From: Phellopilus nigrolimitatus
Lineage: Eukaryota; Basidiomycota; Agaricomycetes; Hymenochaetales; Hymenochaetaceae
Direction of reading: 5' to 3'
DNA length: 64,000 nucleotides
Assembly: GCA_021029095.1 (NCBI GenBank)
Contig: JAJOHG010000068.1
Location: 1 to 64,000, forward strand
Both the position numbers and the translations under genes were made by a program. The notes under the pieces are model-generated. The model ran no database searches, was not told the origin of the DNA, and saw nothing but the letters and a program-made list of their open reading frames with translations. Positions within the stretch are counted from its first letter, which is position 1, and every line of letters begins with the position of its first letter. This document shows positions 30,771 to 41,639 of the stretch, piece after piece.

Positions 30771-31679
30771 TTGCAGCTTCCAGCGCGAAGAACACGAACA
30801 CCCGATAATGCTGTACTCTTTTCGCTTTAGCATATGGTGTTAAGCATTAGATACGGAGGGCGGAAAACTCGGAGCTCACTCGAAAGACGTCGTTCGAAAG
30901 ACAAGAAGGATGTCGCGTTGAGATAAGGGCAAGGGCTGGGTCGCGCCGCTATGAATGATAAGAATCGACGGCCGCCGCCTCGTGACTTGAATAATGCTGA
31001 ATCGAGTCTTTATTTCGTTCTGGGAGGTCGTAGCGAGCGATATTAGACTGGCAGGGCGCGGAGAGCGGAGGGCGTATGCCCGACAACAGAATGAGAGGTC
31101 TAAGTGTAAGTTCTGCTCGATGCGAAACAACAGCCTAACCCCAACCTCGCCTGCTTCGTCAGGACACGCTTTTTTCCACGCGCACGCGCGCGCCGCCTCG
31201 GCCCTCTTCGCGCACAGGCGTAGAGTGCCACGGGCCTTTCGTTTAGATCACACGCCGCGCGGACCGTGCGGACCAAACATATTTGCGATTTGCGCCGGCG
31301 TCCTCCCTTTTTTTTCTTTCCTATTTTCTTGCGCCGATCGGGATGCAGAGGAGAAAGGTAATAAGGGCCGCCTGCATATATAAACCGCCCTGCGCGAGCA
31401 CTAGCGAGAGCAGAGGGCATGGACCGTGGAAGCGGCGGGCGCGCTGCGTAGGAAGTCGGCCAAGCCGCACGCGCGGAGCGGTAAAGCGTATATTGCAGAA
31501 CACGTATGTATATAGTTTAGACCACGTATACGTGCAGAGTGCAGCAGGTGGAGAGAAAAAAAAAAATCAGAAATCGAGAAAAAGCGGAGAGCGGCGGCGG
31601 CGGTACATGGAGCAGCGGAAGAGAAGACAGGATATGCGGGATACATGTACTTGGGCAAAACAAAGGCAGAGGAAAGAGG

Positions 31680-31810
31680 AAAGGAGTGCTGCACTCAGAC
31701 TGCACCGGCGCCGTTCACACCGGCGCCCGCGGCGGCACCCGCACCCACTCCCCGCACTCCATCGCGGCAAAGACCTTCACAAGGACGAACAGGCCGAAAA
31801 TGAAAGAGCT
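31680..31810 (-). pseudogene. Fragment of the tetraspan gene M (last exon)
   Basis: The minus strand reads FGLFVLVKVFAAMECGEWVR, close to FGLLTLAKALAAMEYAALRA in M1, and continues into the GCCGGTGTGAACGGCGCCGG tail of M1. The frame is shifted and stops early, and no upstream exons are present. Its downstream flank (31390-31670) matches the flank of M1 at 33720-34045. It shows that an M copy once preceded gene F. Confidence 0.7.
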
Positions 31811-31984
31811 TCGCCGCTTGAGCTTGTTTTTCTGCTCTTTTACCGTGGTGCCTATCTGAGAGTTTTACTGAACAGATATAGGCTTGCTGAGTCCAAGCTC
31901 ATGTGCAGAGATGCATTGTCGTGATCAGTGCTACTACTAGGACACAGTCATACATTGTAGTGCTATGCAATGCGGCTACATAAT

Positions 31985-32365
31985 TTACCGCATTGGTTTC
32001 TCGTACTCCGGGAGTTTTTCTTGTGCCTTGCGGTCGATAACTACCACGCTTTCAAGAGTCTTTCGTACTACCTCGGGCAGTTCTTTTAAGGAACATACGC
32101 TATGGTCGGTATAGAATATTCTCTTGCTCACATCAGAAGGAGCAGCGACCGAATAATAACGGACCACATATTTATCGTCTGGCGTGTTCTCGGTCTTGGA
32201 GAGTTCGATGTTCACTCCCCTCTCCCATCCGACTGTCAATTCAATCTGATAGTCAGTCGACCCGCCCGCTCTAATCCGTGCGAGTATCACTGACGACTTA
32301 CATTCGGCTACATCAAGTGGGACATCTTTATCCCGTTTCTCTCCGTAATATTTAGGGCCGGTCAT
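31985..32365 (-). CDS. Gene C: small-family protein (103 aa), two exons
   Basis: Exon 1 32365-32302 (MTGPKYYGEKRDKDVPLDVAE), intron 32301-32233 (69 bp, GTAAGT...GACAG, phase 1, CTGACTATC branch), exon 2 32232-31985. The uninterrupted reading frame through the intron is accidental. Splicing gives FGWERGVNIEL, then KYVVRYYSVA, and the protein ends EYEKPMR. TATA-like TATAAAC (32462-32468) is 103 bp before the ATG. C' has the same exon 1 length, intron length and QYKKPMR-like end, so the two are mirrored but strongly diverged in protein. No signal peptide. Function unknown. Confidence 0.75.
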   Translation of the reverse strand: MTGPKYYGEKRDKDVPLDVAECKSSVILARIRAGGSTDYQIELTVGWERGVNIELSKTENTPDDKYVVRYYSVAAPSDVSKRIFYTDHSVCSLKELPEVVRKTLESVVVIDRKAQEKLPEYEKPMR

Positions 32366-32399
32366 TGTTTCTCTTTTGTTGTCTTTTCAGTAGTTTCTT

Positions 32400-33240
32400 T
32401 CGCTTTTGCGGTGCTGGGGCGTGGACGAATTGATGCAGGAAGAACATGTGCGGCGTCCTGAGTTTATACGCGTCCGCGAAGTTCCACTTTGCTCCCGCCG
32501 CCGGATCCAGCACGGGAAATTCCCCGGCGAAATCGCTGGAAACCACCTCGGGAAATACGCCGACGAGCCGCATCCGTGGCGCGCGCAATGTGCTTTGCGC
32601 GCCAAGTACCGGAAAGCAAAATCGGAAGCAACCTCTCCAAGTGGCTAGGGCACGCATCCGCCCGCGGCGCGCCGCGGATTGTCCTGGAGACCATTATGTT
32701 GCTTTGCCTGCGCTCCTGCATAGCGAGGACTGTGCGGCGGCCGGGGAGCGTGCCCGGTGCTAGTTTGAGAACGGCAGGCCGCGCTCCGGTCGCCCTGCGC
32801 ATGCACAATGCAGGCGCACGCGTCGACACGCGCCTCCCGTAGCTACCGCAAATCGTTTGCTAGGTGGCTAGCGCGTCCTTTGCGTTCGCAGACATCGGCG
32901 AGGGGACGGGGTTGGGAGTCGCGAGAGTGGTAGGCCGCGCGCCGGTCGTCCTGCGCACGTGCATTGCAGGCGTGCGCGTCGACGCTCGTAGCTACCGCGT
33001 GCACTGTGTCGTCAGCGCGTCCTGTGCGTGCGCAGCCATCGGAAAGGGGACGGAGTTGGGCGAGTCAAGAATGGGCAGGCCGCGCGCCGGTTGTCCTGTA
33101 CATACACGTCCCACGCTTCCCGTAGCTACTGCAAACTGTCCGCTCTGTCGTCAGCGCGTCCTTTGCGTTCGCAGTCGTCTGCGCGGGGACGAGGCTGGGC
33201 GAATCTGGGTCTTTCTGCGGCCTCCAGCACGAAGCACAGA
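32400..33240 (-). promoter_or_regulatory. Promoter of gene C with three upstream repeat copies
   Basis: TATA-like box at 32462-32468; the shared block at 32500-32660 is nearly identical to that of gene F. Three GC-rich repeat copies follow, with anchors near 32801, 32957 and 33096 (the last one variant). Confidence 0.65.
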
Positions 33241-34045
33241 CTCGGAAATAACCAATAATAATGATATATATTTCTTCCTGGTCGTATTTCGAGCATGAAG
33301 TACGGAGACTGCGCGACTTGGGAGTGCACGGGAAAGACACGTCGTTCGAAAGACGAGACGGATGTCGCGGTGGGTGGCTCGTTGAGGTAAAGGAAAGGGC
33401 TGGGTCGCGCGCGCGCGGCCGCCAAGAAGAGAATCGACGCGATGAGCGGAGGGCGTGCGCCCGACACCCCGACAACGCCAAGCTGGGAGGACCGTCACGG
33501 GCTGCGCGATGCGGAAACCACTCCCCCAACAGCCAACAGCCCTCCGGGAGTCCGGAAGGACCGCCGTGTTTCGGTCATCAGTCCTGCACCGCCGCCACGG
33601 CCCTGCCAGGTGCGGACTCGGAGCCGACAGAGTCCGGCCCGCGCCCGCGCCCGGGGTGGCGACGCGTGTCTTACGCGCCACAGTAAGGGCGTCTTGGCTG
33701 GGCACGAAATAGCGCGGCGCGCGGGTTAGCTGAAGCTACATAACACGCCTTGCGCGCGTACGAGTGAGAGCAGTGGGACGGAGCGCGCGGGCGGCGGGCG
33801 CGCGCCGCACAAGAAGCAGGTCAGGCCGTCCACGCGCGCGGGGGGAACGGTAAATCGTATATATATCGCAGAATATGCACGTATATCATATAGCCTAGAT
33901 CGTATACACGCAGCGCGCAGCAGGCGGCGAGAAAAAAAAAATCAGAAAGCAAGAAAAGGCGGAGAGCGGCAGCGATACGAGAAGACAGGATAATGTGGGA
34001 GAATACATGAGCGAAAAAAGCAACCACAAAAAAAAAGCAAAGAAA
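33240..34045. repeat. Module linker between gene C and gene M1
   Basis: No gene is seen. It carries the TCGTTCGAAAGA block (33345) and the 3' flank of M1 with CGTATATATATCGCAGAATA (33858) and an A-rich stretch, all repeated near 31390-31560 and partly near 28860-28960. Confidence 0.5.
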
Positions 34046-34071
34046 AAGCGGAGAGAAAGAAAACGCTGCGT

Positions 34072-34927
34072 TCAGACCGCGCCGGCGCCGTTCACGCCGG
34101 GGCCCGCTCCATTCACGCCGGGGCCCGCCGCCGGGGCGCCCGCGACGCCCTTCTCCCCCACACCAGCAGCGCCGACGCCCGCCCCCGCACCGCGCGCGCG
34201 GAGCGCCGCGTACTCCATCGCGGCCAGGGCCTTCGCGAGGGTGAGCAGGCCAAAGGCGATCCACGCGAGCGCGACGATCGCGCGCAGGACGTGGCCCTGC
34301 TTGCCTGGGGGCGTCTGGAGGCTGTTCGGCCACTTGTTCTGCATTTTTTTTTTTTTTTTGGGGGGCGTCAGTTTTCCCGCGAAAGGAGAGGAAGGGGGAC
34401 GCACGGTCGCGATGGCGCCGCCGATGAGCCACATGAGCCAGAGGACGAGGTTGAGGAAGGTCTCGCCGTGCAGCAGGGAGAAGCCCGGGCGTGCGCCCGC
34501 GCCTGCACCTGCACCAGTGTTCGCGGCGGCGCCGTCACCTGCGCGCGTACCCGCACCGCGGTGGTGGAACAGGATCGTGAACGGGATCCAGAGCAGCGTG
34601 AGCAGGGCGGTGACGAGCAGCTCGGCGACGATCGGGTCTACGCGCGGTGCGTGAGTGAGACACGGCGGGTCTGGGGGAGAGACGGCGGGGCGGGGGGGGG
34701 GGGGGGGGGGGGGGCTTACCGTAGACGCCGGCGAGGGAGCGGGTGTGGTGGATGCGGTAGCCGGTGAGCCCGAGCTCGGCGAGCGCGAAGAGCCACTGCG
34801 TGCGCGGGGCGGGGCGGGGTCAGTACAGGGTCAGGGCAGGGGGCGGATGCGAGTGGGGGACGGGACTGACGAGGAGCGCGTAGATGCCGGTGCGGTGGGG
34901 GACGTAGGACGTTGTGTCTCCGCGCAT
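34072..34927 (-). CDS. Gene M1: tetraspan (MARVEL-like) membrane protein, four exons
   Basis: Spliced reading: MRGDTTSYVPHRTGIYALL | WLFALAELGLTGYRIHHTRS... | DPIVAELLVTALLTLLWIPF...WLMWLIGGAIAT | NKWPN...HVLRAIVALAWIAFGLLTLA. Four hydrophobic segments fit a small four-pass membrane protein of the type usually annotated MARVEL-like in basidiomycetes. Two donor sites are unusual (GTCAGT and GTGCGT). Intron 2 starts GTAAG and runs directly into a 23-base C run (34692-34714 on the plus strand). The C-terminus repeats GPGVNGA. It sits at the centre of the mirror-image cluster. Paralogue: M2 (51510-52213), with the same exon borders. Confidence 0.75.
34692..34714. repeat. Poly-G/poly-C run at the 5' end of M1 intron 2
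   Basis: 23 consecutive G on the plus strand (C in the transcript), starting five bases inside the intron. M2 lacks it. Confidence 0.9.
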
Positions 34928-34929
34928 CG

Positions 34930-35530
34930 TGGTCGGTGTCGGGGTTGGCGGGAGTTGGTGCGGGAGTTGGTGTTGGTGCGGGGCGGCTGGCGGCTGGCGA
35001 TGGAGGTGGAGAAGAGACGAGGGGCGAGAGACAACGCAGAGCGGCGCCGGGTGGTTTATATAGCGCGAGCGAGCGTGCCCGCCGCGTTGTACCGTGTCAG
35101 CCCAGGCATGACGCCCTCGATGACGCTGCGCGTGACGCGCGGCCGGCGGGGACAGCAGGCGCGCTGCCAGATTCTGGAGGCAGCGCGTAAGAGACGACGT
35201 CACTCCGTCACTCCGGGCGGGGCCTGAACTCTATCGGCTCCGACTCGGAGCCCGCATCCGCATCCGGTAGGGCCGTGGCCGTGGATGGACTCGTGGCAGT
35301 ACACAGCCTAACGCAGATCATCGACCGACGACCGCCCGACTCCTCCAACCAGCCGACCTTGCCAATGCCGCGCGCCGTCCGCAAACGGAGCATCCGCGCG
35401 TCTGAAAGCGGGGAGTGCGTCTACGTCTGCGGGGTCGAAAACGCGCTTGCAGTCGCTCGCCGGCGCGGACGTCGCGGTCGATAGAAGCGAACGGTGTGAG
35501 TACGAGGCTGCAACGTCTGCGACGGGTTAG

Positions 35531-35568
<38 letters not shown>

Positions 35569-36000
35569 TGTGCCGCTGAGTTGAAGCAGATGGCGCTGGG
35601 GTCCAGCGCTCGTGACGACTGTGAGCCGGTTAGCCCGTTTCACGTGACTGAAGCCGAGTCCGATGCGCCGTCACGCTGCTCCCAGCTTGGCGTTGTCGGG
35701 GTGTCGCGCGCACGCCCTCCGCGCTCTCCAGTGCCGCTACGACCTCCCTGAGCGAAAACAAAGCCTCTATTGCGCGCCACGCGAGTAGCGTCGATTCTCT
35801 TCTCAGCGGCCGCGCGCGCGATCCAGCCCTTTCCTTTACCCCAACGAGCCACACACCGCGACATCCGCCTTGTCTTTCGAACGACGTGTCTTTCGAGTGC
35901 GCTCCAGGTTGCGCATCCATCGTACCTAATGCTCCAAATACGTCCAGGAAGAAATATGTAGTGTTGTGGGTATTTCTGTGCTTCGTGCTGGAGGCTGCAG
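34930..36000. other. Upstream region of M1 and linker to the right half of the cluster
   Basis: No gene is seen. A TATATAA-like word lies at 35057. A (CTTT)n microsatellite occupies 35533-35569. From about 35640 the sequence is the inverted counterpart of the linker blocks at 33250-33530 and 28500-28750 (TCTTTCGAACGACGTGTCTT at 35874). The mirror axis of the cluster therefore lies in or next to M1. Confidence 0.55.
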
Positions 36001-36620
36001 AACGGACACAGACTCGCCCAGGCCCAGCCTCGTCCCCGCGCAGACGACTGCGAACGCAAAGGACGCGCTTACGACGACCGAGCGGACGGTTTGCGGTAGC
36101 TACGAAGCTACGGGAGACGCGCAGGACAACCGGCGCGCAGCCTGCCCATTCTCGACTCGCCCGAGTCCGTTTCCCCTTGCAGATGTCCGTCAAAGCAAAG
36201 GACGCGCTAGCGACGCAGAGCACGGTTTGCGGTAGCTGCGGGAAGCGAGTGTCGCCGCGCACGCCTGCAATGTACGTGTGCAGGACAACCGGAGCGCGGC
36301 CTGCCGTTGGCAGCAAGCTACAGACCCATGAAGGACAGGACTAGACTGAAAAAGGAGGTGTGCATCGCGCACTTTGACACGTTGCGATTTGCACCCGACG
36401 AGCGCAAAGTTGGAAATGCCGGGAATCCTAGTTTGCACGCAGCACGCCACGGATGCAGCGCGCCGAAGTATCCCCCGAGGTGGTTACCAGAGTTTTCGTC
36501 GGGAAACTTCCCGTGCTGGATCCGGTCTGACGGGGTGCAAAGTGGTGCTCGCGGACGAGTATAAATCCAGGACACCGCCCATGTTTTTTTCTGCATCAAT
36601 TCGTCGACGCCCCACACCGC
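36000..36620 (+). promoter_or_regulatory. Promoter of gene C' with inverted upstream repeats
   Basis: TATAAAT at 36560-36566, 103 bp before the ATG. Upstream is the GGATCCGGTC block and two copies of the GC-rich repeat in the opposite orientation to the left half (near 36118 and 36263). A B-type promoter segment (GCATCGCGCACTTTGACACG, 36361) is fused between them. Confidence 0.65.
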
Positions 36621-36662
36621 AAAAGCGAAAGAAAGTATCAGAAAGACGACAAAAGAGAAACA

Positions 36663-37058
36663 ATGACCGAGTTTGGATTTATCAAGAAACACCGGTACCC
36701 TGACGTCCCACTTCATGTAGTCGAATGTAAGTCGTCAGCGATACTCGCACTGACTAGATCGGGCTGATTGACCGATTGTCGGATTGAATTGACAGTTGCG
36801 TGGAAAAAGGGACGGAACGTCGAGCTCATCCCGAAGAGCAAAGAGAACAGGGCGCAGGTCAATCGCCCTTGGTATACGATCCATCTTTATATTATTGGCA
36901 CCCCCGTAACGGACCCCAGGAACCGTCTCACCGAGTCTGACCCGGTGCACTTGGATGGTGTATTCGACCAAGTGAAAACTATGCTTCAAGATGAACCTGA
37001 CGTCGACATCAACAAAGACGGCCGAGCGGGACAATACAAGAAACCAATGCGTATGTGA
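36663..37058 (+). CDS. Gene C': small-family protein (108 aa), two exons
   Basis: Exon 1 36663-36726 (MTEFGFIKKHRYPDVPLHVVE), intron 36727-36795 (69 bp, GTAAGT...GACAG, phase 1), exon 2 36796-37058. A stop inside the intron separates the two frames. The junction gives FAWKKGRNVEL, then PWYTIHLYIIG and an acidic helix (HLDGVFDQVKTMLQDEPDVD). It ends QYKKPMRM. It mirrors C in position, exon lengths and promoter. Splice borders are supported by exact conservation of intron length between C and C'. Function unknown. Confidence 0.75.
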
Positions 37059-37059
37059 G

Positions 37060-38280
37060 AAATGTCTTCGGTACCCCTAAAGAAAGGAAGGCCTGTCCCG
37101 TTTGCGCAGTGCACGGCTCGGCGTTGTTTCGCGTATGGTACGCTGCCAGTTCAAAGTTTCTCATATGTATCTAGGGTAAAGCCTTGCATAAATACACAAC
37201 ATTGTTTGACCTTTTTTGTGTGAACAAGAGCCACCTTCTTTTCTTTTTTTGGGAGGGGCGAATACTTTTCTGCCTCACCTATACATTATATGACTGCTCT
37301 AGAGGTACCAACCACGACAAGGAACCTCAGCACATGGCCTTAGAATAGAATTAAGTACAGCCGTTTTCTAACCATAAAATTGCCGAACATGCTGATCAAG
37401 CTTTCTGCCTTCGAAGAAAACAAACGCATTCACGGTAATACATCGCTTAGAGCATAACTATGTCGGTCCGATAGCACTGTCAGATTGGCAGTAAAGTGAG
37501 ATTTGACGTAGCTTTTCCATTTTGAGAAAATGAGATATATATATTTGTTGTGCCGACTCTGCCGAGCCCGCATCCGGCAGGCTTGCGTTGACTCACGCGG
37601 CTTGTACGAGTACAACTTCTGCTTGGGCGGGCGCCGTGTACCTCGAAGCGGGGGTGTATTCAGCGAACGTGTGCGCCGCGCTGTTTCGTTCCCAGCCCAG
37701 TCAAAGCGCCCTTAATAGCAGCGCCACCCATGCGCGCGCGGGCCGGGACTCTGCATCCCGATCGGCGCAAGTAAAAAGGAAAGAAAAAAAGGGAGGACGC
37801 GCAAATCACAAATATTATTTCCGTCCGCAGGTCGTAATATACAGGCACCGCGTCCTGACGAAGCAGGCGAGGCTGGGGGAGGGCCGTTGCGAGTGGCTGT
37901 TGGGGGATGTTTTGGCATCACTCAGACCGTCCTCCCAGGTTGTTGTCGGGGTGTCGGGCGCACACTCCCCGCGCCCTCCGCTTTCAGCGCCCTGCCAGCT
38001 CAGTGTCGCTCGCTATGACCTCTCGGAACGAAATAAAGGCTCGATTCAGCGTTATCCAAGTCACCAGGCGGCGGCTGTCGATTATTTTCTTAGGGGCCGC
38101 GCGCGCGCGACCCAGCCCCTTCCCCTTACCTCAACGAGCACCCACCGCGACATCCGCCTTGTCTTTCAGACGACGTCTTTTGACGGAGCTGCGAGGCGAG
38201 GCGTCCAGCCTGCGCATCTAACGCTTAACATATGCTGAGGGAAAGCACAGCATTATCGGGTATTCGCGTTCTTCGTGCTG
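37060..38280. repeat. Linker between C' and the B' promoter
   Basis: No gene is seen. 37430-37560 is an inverted copy of the 3' tail of gene F (28995-29160). 37740-37830 is an inverted copy of 31270-31390 (GATCGGGATGCAGAG word). 37905-38280 is the inverted linker with TCGTTCGAAAGA-type sequence. The mixture shows that the right half derives from more than one left-half module. Confidence 0.55.
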
Positions 38281-38289
38281 GAAGTTGCA

Positions 38290-39470
38290 GCAAGACCCAG
38301 GTCGTCCCTCCCCTCGCAGATGCCTGCAAACCCGAGGGGCGCGCTGACGACAGAGCGGACGGTTTGCGGTAGCTACGGGAGGCGAGTGTCGGCGCGCACG
38401 CCTGCAATGTGCGTGCTCAGGACTACCGGAGCGCGGCTTGCCACTCTCGACTTGCCTAGCCTTGTCCCCTTGCAGATTGACTGCAAACGCAAAGGGCGCG
38501 CTATCGACGCAGAGCACGGTTTGCGGTGGCTACGAGATGCGTGGGACGCCCGCAATGTGCGTGCGCAGGGAGACCGGAGCGCGGCCTGCCCAACCCAATC
38601 TTGAATCACCCATCCCCGTTTCCTTACAGCTCGCTGTGAAAGCAAAGGACGAGCTAACAAAGATGCAGTGAATGGTTTGCAATAGCTACGGGAGGTGCAT
38701 GTCGACGCGCACGCCTGCAATGCGCGTGTGCAGGACGACCGGAGCGCGGCCTGCCGTTCTCAAACTAGCACCGGGCGTCCTCTCTGGCCGTAGCACAGTC
38801 CTCGCTATGCTGGAGCGCATACAAAGTAGCCGATTGGAGAATAATAGTCTCCAGGACAATCCGCGGCGCGCCGCAGGCGGGTGCGCGCCCTACTTGGAAA
38901 CTGCTTCCGATTTTGTATGCCGGGAATCCCGGGCTTGAATGTCGTAACGGGCGCGAATTGGAGCGGTAAGAGCGCCAGTCCACCGACTCTGGGAGGTAGC
39001 GCAGAAGCGAACCGTTCGTAGCTCTGACACATAGAAAACACTACGGCTGTCAAGGGGGGGAACAATAACGCAGACACGTTCTCACACAAGCCTCGGAGCA
39101 TCGCTGCAATGGAGACAGCAAGCCATAGGCCCATGAAGAGCAGGACTAGAACTCAAAAGGAGATGTGCATCACGCACTTTGGCCGTTGCGATTTGCACCG
39201 ACGCAATGTTGGGACGACGAGATGAGGCGAAATTCGGGAATCCTGGTTTGCACGTTACGGATGCAGCTCGTCGGAGTATCTCCCGAGGCAGATTCCACAA
39301 TCTTCGCCGGGAAAATTCCCGTGCTGGATCCGGCGGCGCGAGCAAAGCGGAACTCGCGAACGAGTATAAATTCAGGACCGCGCATGTTTTTCTTGCATCG
39401 ACTTTTCTACGCCCCGCTCGCCGTATACTACTAACTGAAAGAAGACAACAATTTTTCTAAAAATCCATAA
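38290..39470 (+). promoter_or_regulatory. Promoter of gene B' with three inverted upstream repeats
   Basis: Mirror image of the gene B promoter. TATAAAT at 39365-39371, 117 bp before the ATG. Copies of the GC-rich repeat lie near 38401, 38551 and 38713, so B' has two more copies than B. Confidence 0.65.
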
Positions 39471-39481
39471 AGAGAGCAACG

Positions 39482-40124
39482 ATGCCTGAGCGCCGCGAAG
39501 GGAAGCACATCCACGGAGTACACGACTATGCCGAGTTCCATAAAGAACTAATCGCTGAAGAACAATTCGGTAAAGAACAAAGGGATTGTAAGTCAGCAAT
39601 GCCATCTGCTGAAAGGACCGACTACTGATATTGAACATGTGATACCAGATGGCTGGTCGAAGGGATACAACATTAGAGTCTACCCATCAACTAGTAAACA
39701 GGGATATTATTATTTCCAGTTCTATAGGATTGGCGCCTTTGTGGAAGAACACGAGAACTCTAACGAGGTCGAGCCCGCTGACTTTGACGCAGAAATGCGC
39801 AGGATGCTGCGCGGTAAGCCCAACGTGGCATGTCCTCCAAAAGACAATGATGTCTTCTCAGAGGAATTGAATGCTTGTACGTCGTTTGTAACACTCGCGT
39901 TAGCTAGAGCGGATAGAGTGCTGACACATCGGATTGCATCGACAGATGCTCATGCAAGGGCTTTTAACTTGTTTACGGTCTCGCACCCTAGTCATAAGAA
40001 GTATCACATTTCCCTCATGAAGATTGGCAGTGGAGAGAGGGGGAACGGAAGTTATGTCCCTGAAGAAAATAGAAATGAACGAGCATTTGAATTGTTAAAG
40101 GATTGTCTGTATGACCCGAACTAA
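39482..40124 (+). CDS. Gene B': small-family protein (193 aa), two exons
   Basis: Exon 1 39482-39587 (MPERREGKHIHGVHDYAEFH), intron 39588-39648 (61 bp, phase 1), exon 2 39649-40124. The spliced protein carries YGWSKGYNIRV and YYYFQFYRIG and then the long C-terminal part, ending LLKDCLYDPN. It differs from B by only a few residues (for example RR for QS near the start, G for D in MLRGKPN). The identical exon structure and full-length frame in both copies argue that both are, or were recently, functional. No export signal is seen. Function unknown. Confidence 0.8.
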
Positions 40125-40179
40125 ACGACACCGCCGTATACGTACATGTACAACAATGTATGACTGTGTGCTTGCCGGA

Positions 40180-41070
40180 CTAATCACGATAATAATGCAT
40201 CTCTGCACATGACCATAGAGCATAGCTGTGTCTGTTCCGTAGCACCCCGAAGTCGGCAGCACCGTAAATTTCAGAAAGCAGGTCTACGCAGCGCAGTGCT
40301 TTCATTTCCGGCCAGCCAAATGACATTCGCCCGCCCAGTCGGTGCATTCAGGAAAACATTAGATGCCCTGTTATATTCTTTCTGAGTATAGCGAAAAACA
40401 GCGGGCTGGTACGTGAGAAGTTCCCTACAGGGATCTTCGTTATCTTTGGTTTCTTGTGTGGGACGTAAGTTGGTAAAGCCGCTGTGTCTATCATCTATGC
40501 CACGCGTCGTCTCGCAGCGAGCCTCGCCGCAAGCGAGGCAATAAGCGGTGTGCGCATTATGGTCCCGCCGCCTGCGTTCTGCGCCCGCATACCAGCTACA
40601 TGTAACTGATTGTGCGGCGCACGGGGCTGGCTTCAGTGCAAACAGTGATATCGGCCTCTGGAGAATTAAATTTAAAGATCGACTGCGAGGAATAGCACCT
40701 GTCTCACGTGACCGAAGACGCTGCGAGACGCGCGATCTCCCTCTGGCGTGCTGCTCTGCCGCCCTTGCTATATCTGAAACCGAGACCACTTGCGGTGATA
40801 CATACTTTCTAAACACGCTCCCTCCGCAGACGGTTTTTCAAAAAGGAACGTTGCAAGCATACGAGCGTCACGGCACACAGCTAAACCAGCGTGCTCCGCG
40901 GCAGACTCTCGACTGTTTTCGACTGTGCGCGTCATGCGTCTGACCGTGCGCTGTCTGCTTCTTCATTGACTGGACGCTCAAGAACTCAATATGACGAGCT
41001 ACTGGTTGGCATCGTCACTCACACACGAAGGCGGCATCTGCACCGCTCGCCCTGATCTTCAGTCAAGAAC
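40180..41070. other. 3' flank of B' and unique spacer
   Basis: 40180-40525 is the inverted copy of 26440-26800. 40525-41050 has no counterpart in the left half and no convincing gene; open frames here lack splice partners and family resemblance. From 41070 homology to the left half (26270-26430) resumes. Confidence 0.5.
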
Positions 41071-41230
41071 TTAAGGACAACTCATTTGCAGCCACCGGGC
41101 TGCGTTCACTCGTACATGTACATACGTCGGGCTGCGCTCGCCCTGACTTTTTCTAACCAACCGCGCGCCGCAGGTGCCGAAACACACCTCACTCAACTCA
41201 TACGCGGTGCTGCATGTTACGCAATGCCGT

Positions 41231-41622
41231 TCACGGCCTGGACACCATGACCTGGAACCCCGCGACGTCGCGCGCGTCCACGGCGCGCACGACGGGCAGC
41301 CCGTCCAGCGCGTCGTGCACACGCCCCGCAATCTGGGTCCCGCTGACGCGGGTTGCCGGGGGCACGGACCTTCCAGTGCCGAAGTTGCTGTACTTGATCG
41401 TGTACAAAGTGTTGTCGTCCACCTGCCGGTAGAAGTCGAGCTTGTATCCTTTCGCGTATGCGACTGTCGGCATGATCAAACGTGTCCGCGTCAGTTATAC
41501 CGCGCGCGAGCTGGCGATGCTGGTGACTTACATAAAGTCAGGTCTTGGAGTGGGTCGGGATTCGTCTCGAATGCGAGTACGTCAGCGCCGTGATTTGGCG
41601 CGCCGGCATGTGGGGCAGGCAT
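41231..41622 (-). CDS. Gene H: small-family protein (107 aa), two exons
   Basis: Exon 1 41622-41532 (MPAPHAGAPNHGADVLAFET), intron 41531-41464 (68 bp, GTAAGT...GACAG, phase 1), exon 2 41463-41231. The junction gives FAYAKGYKLDF, then LYTIKYSNFGTGRSVPPATR and a C-terminal helix ending VSRP. A TATA-like GATAAAA lies at 41721-41727, about 105 bp before the ATG. Intron phase, spacing and motif place it in the same family, although the rest is strongly diverged. H' at 26085-26270 is a truncated mirror copy. Function unknown. Confidence 0.7.
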
Positions 41623-41639
41623 TTCGTGTTGTCTTCTTT

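Noticed and set aside
40271..40816. A 181-codon minus-strand frame in the 3' flank of B'
   Set aside because: Its left-half counterpart is shorter and starts differently; the shared part is explained by duplicated flanking DNA.
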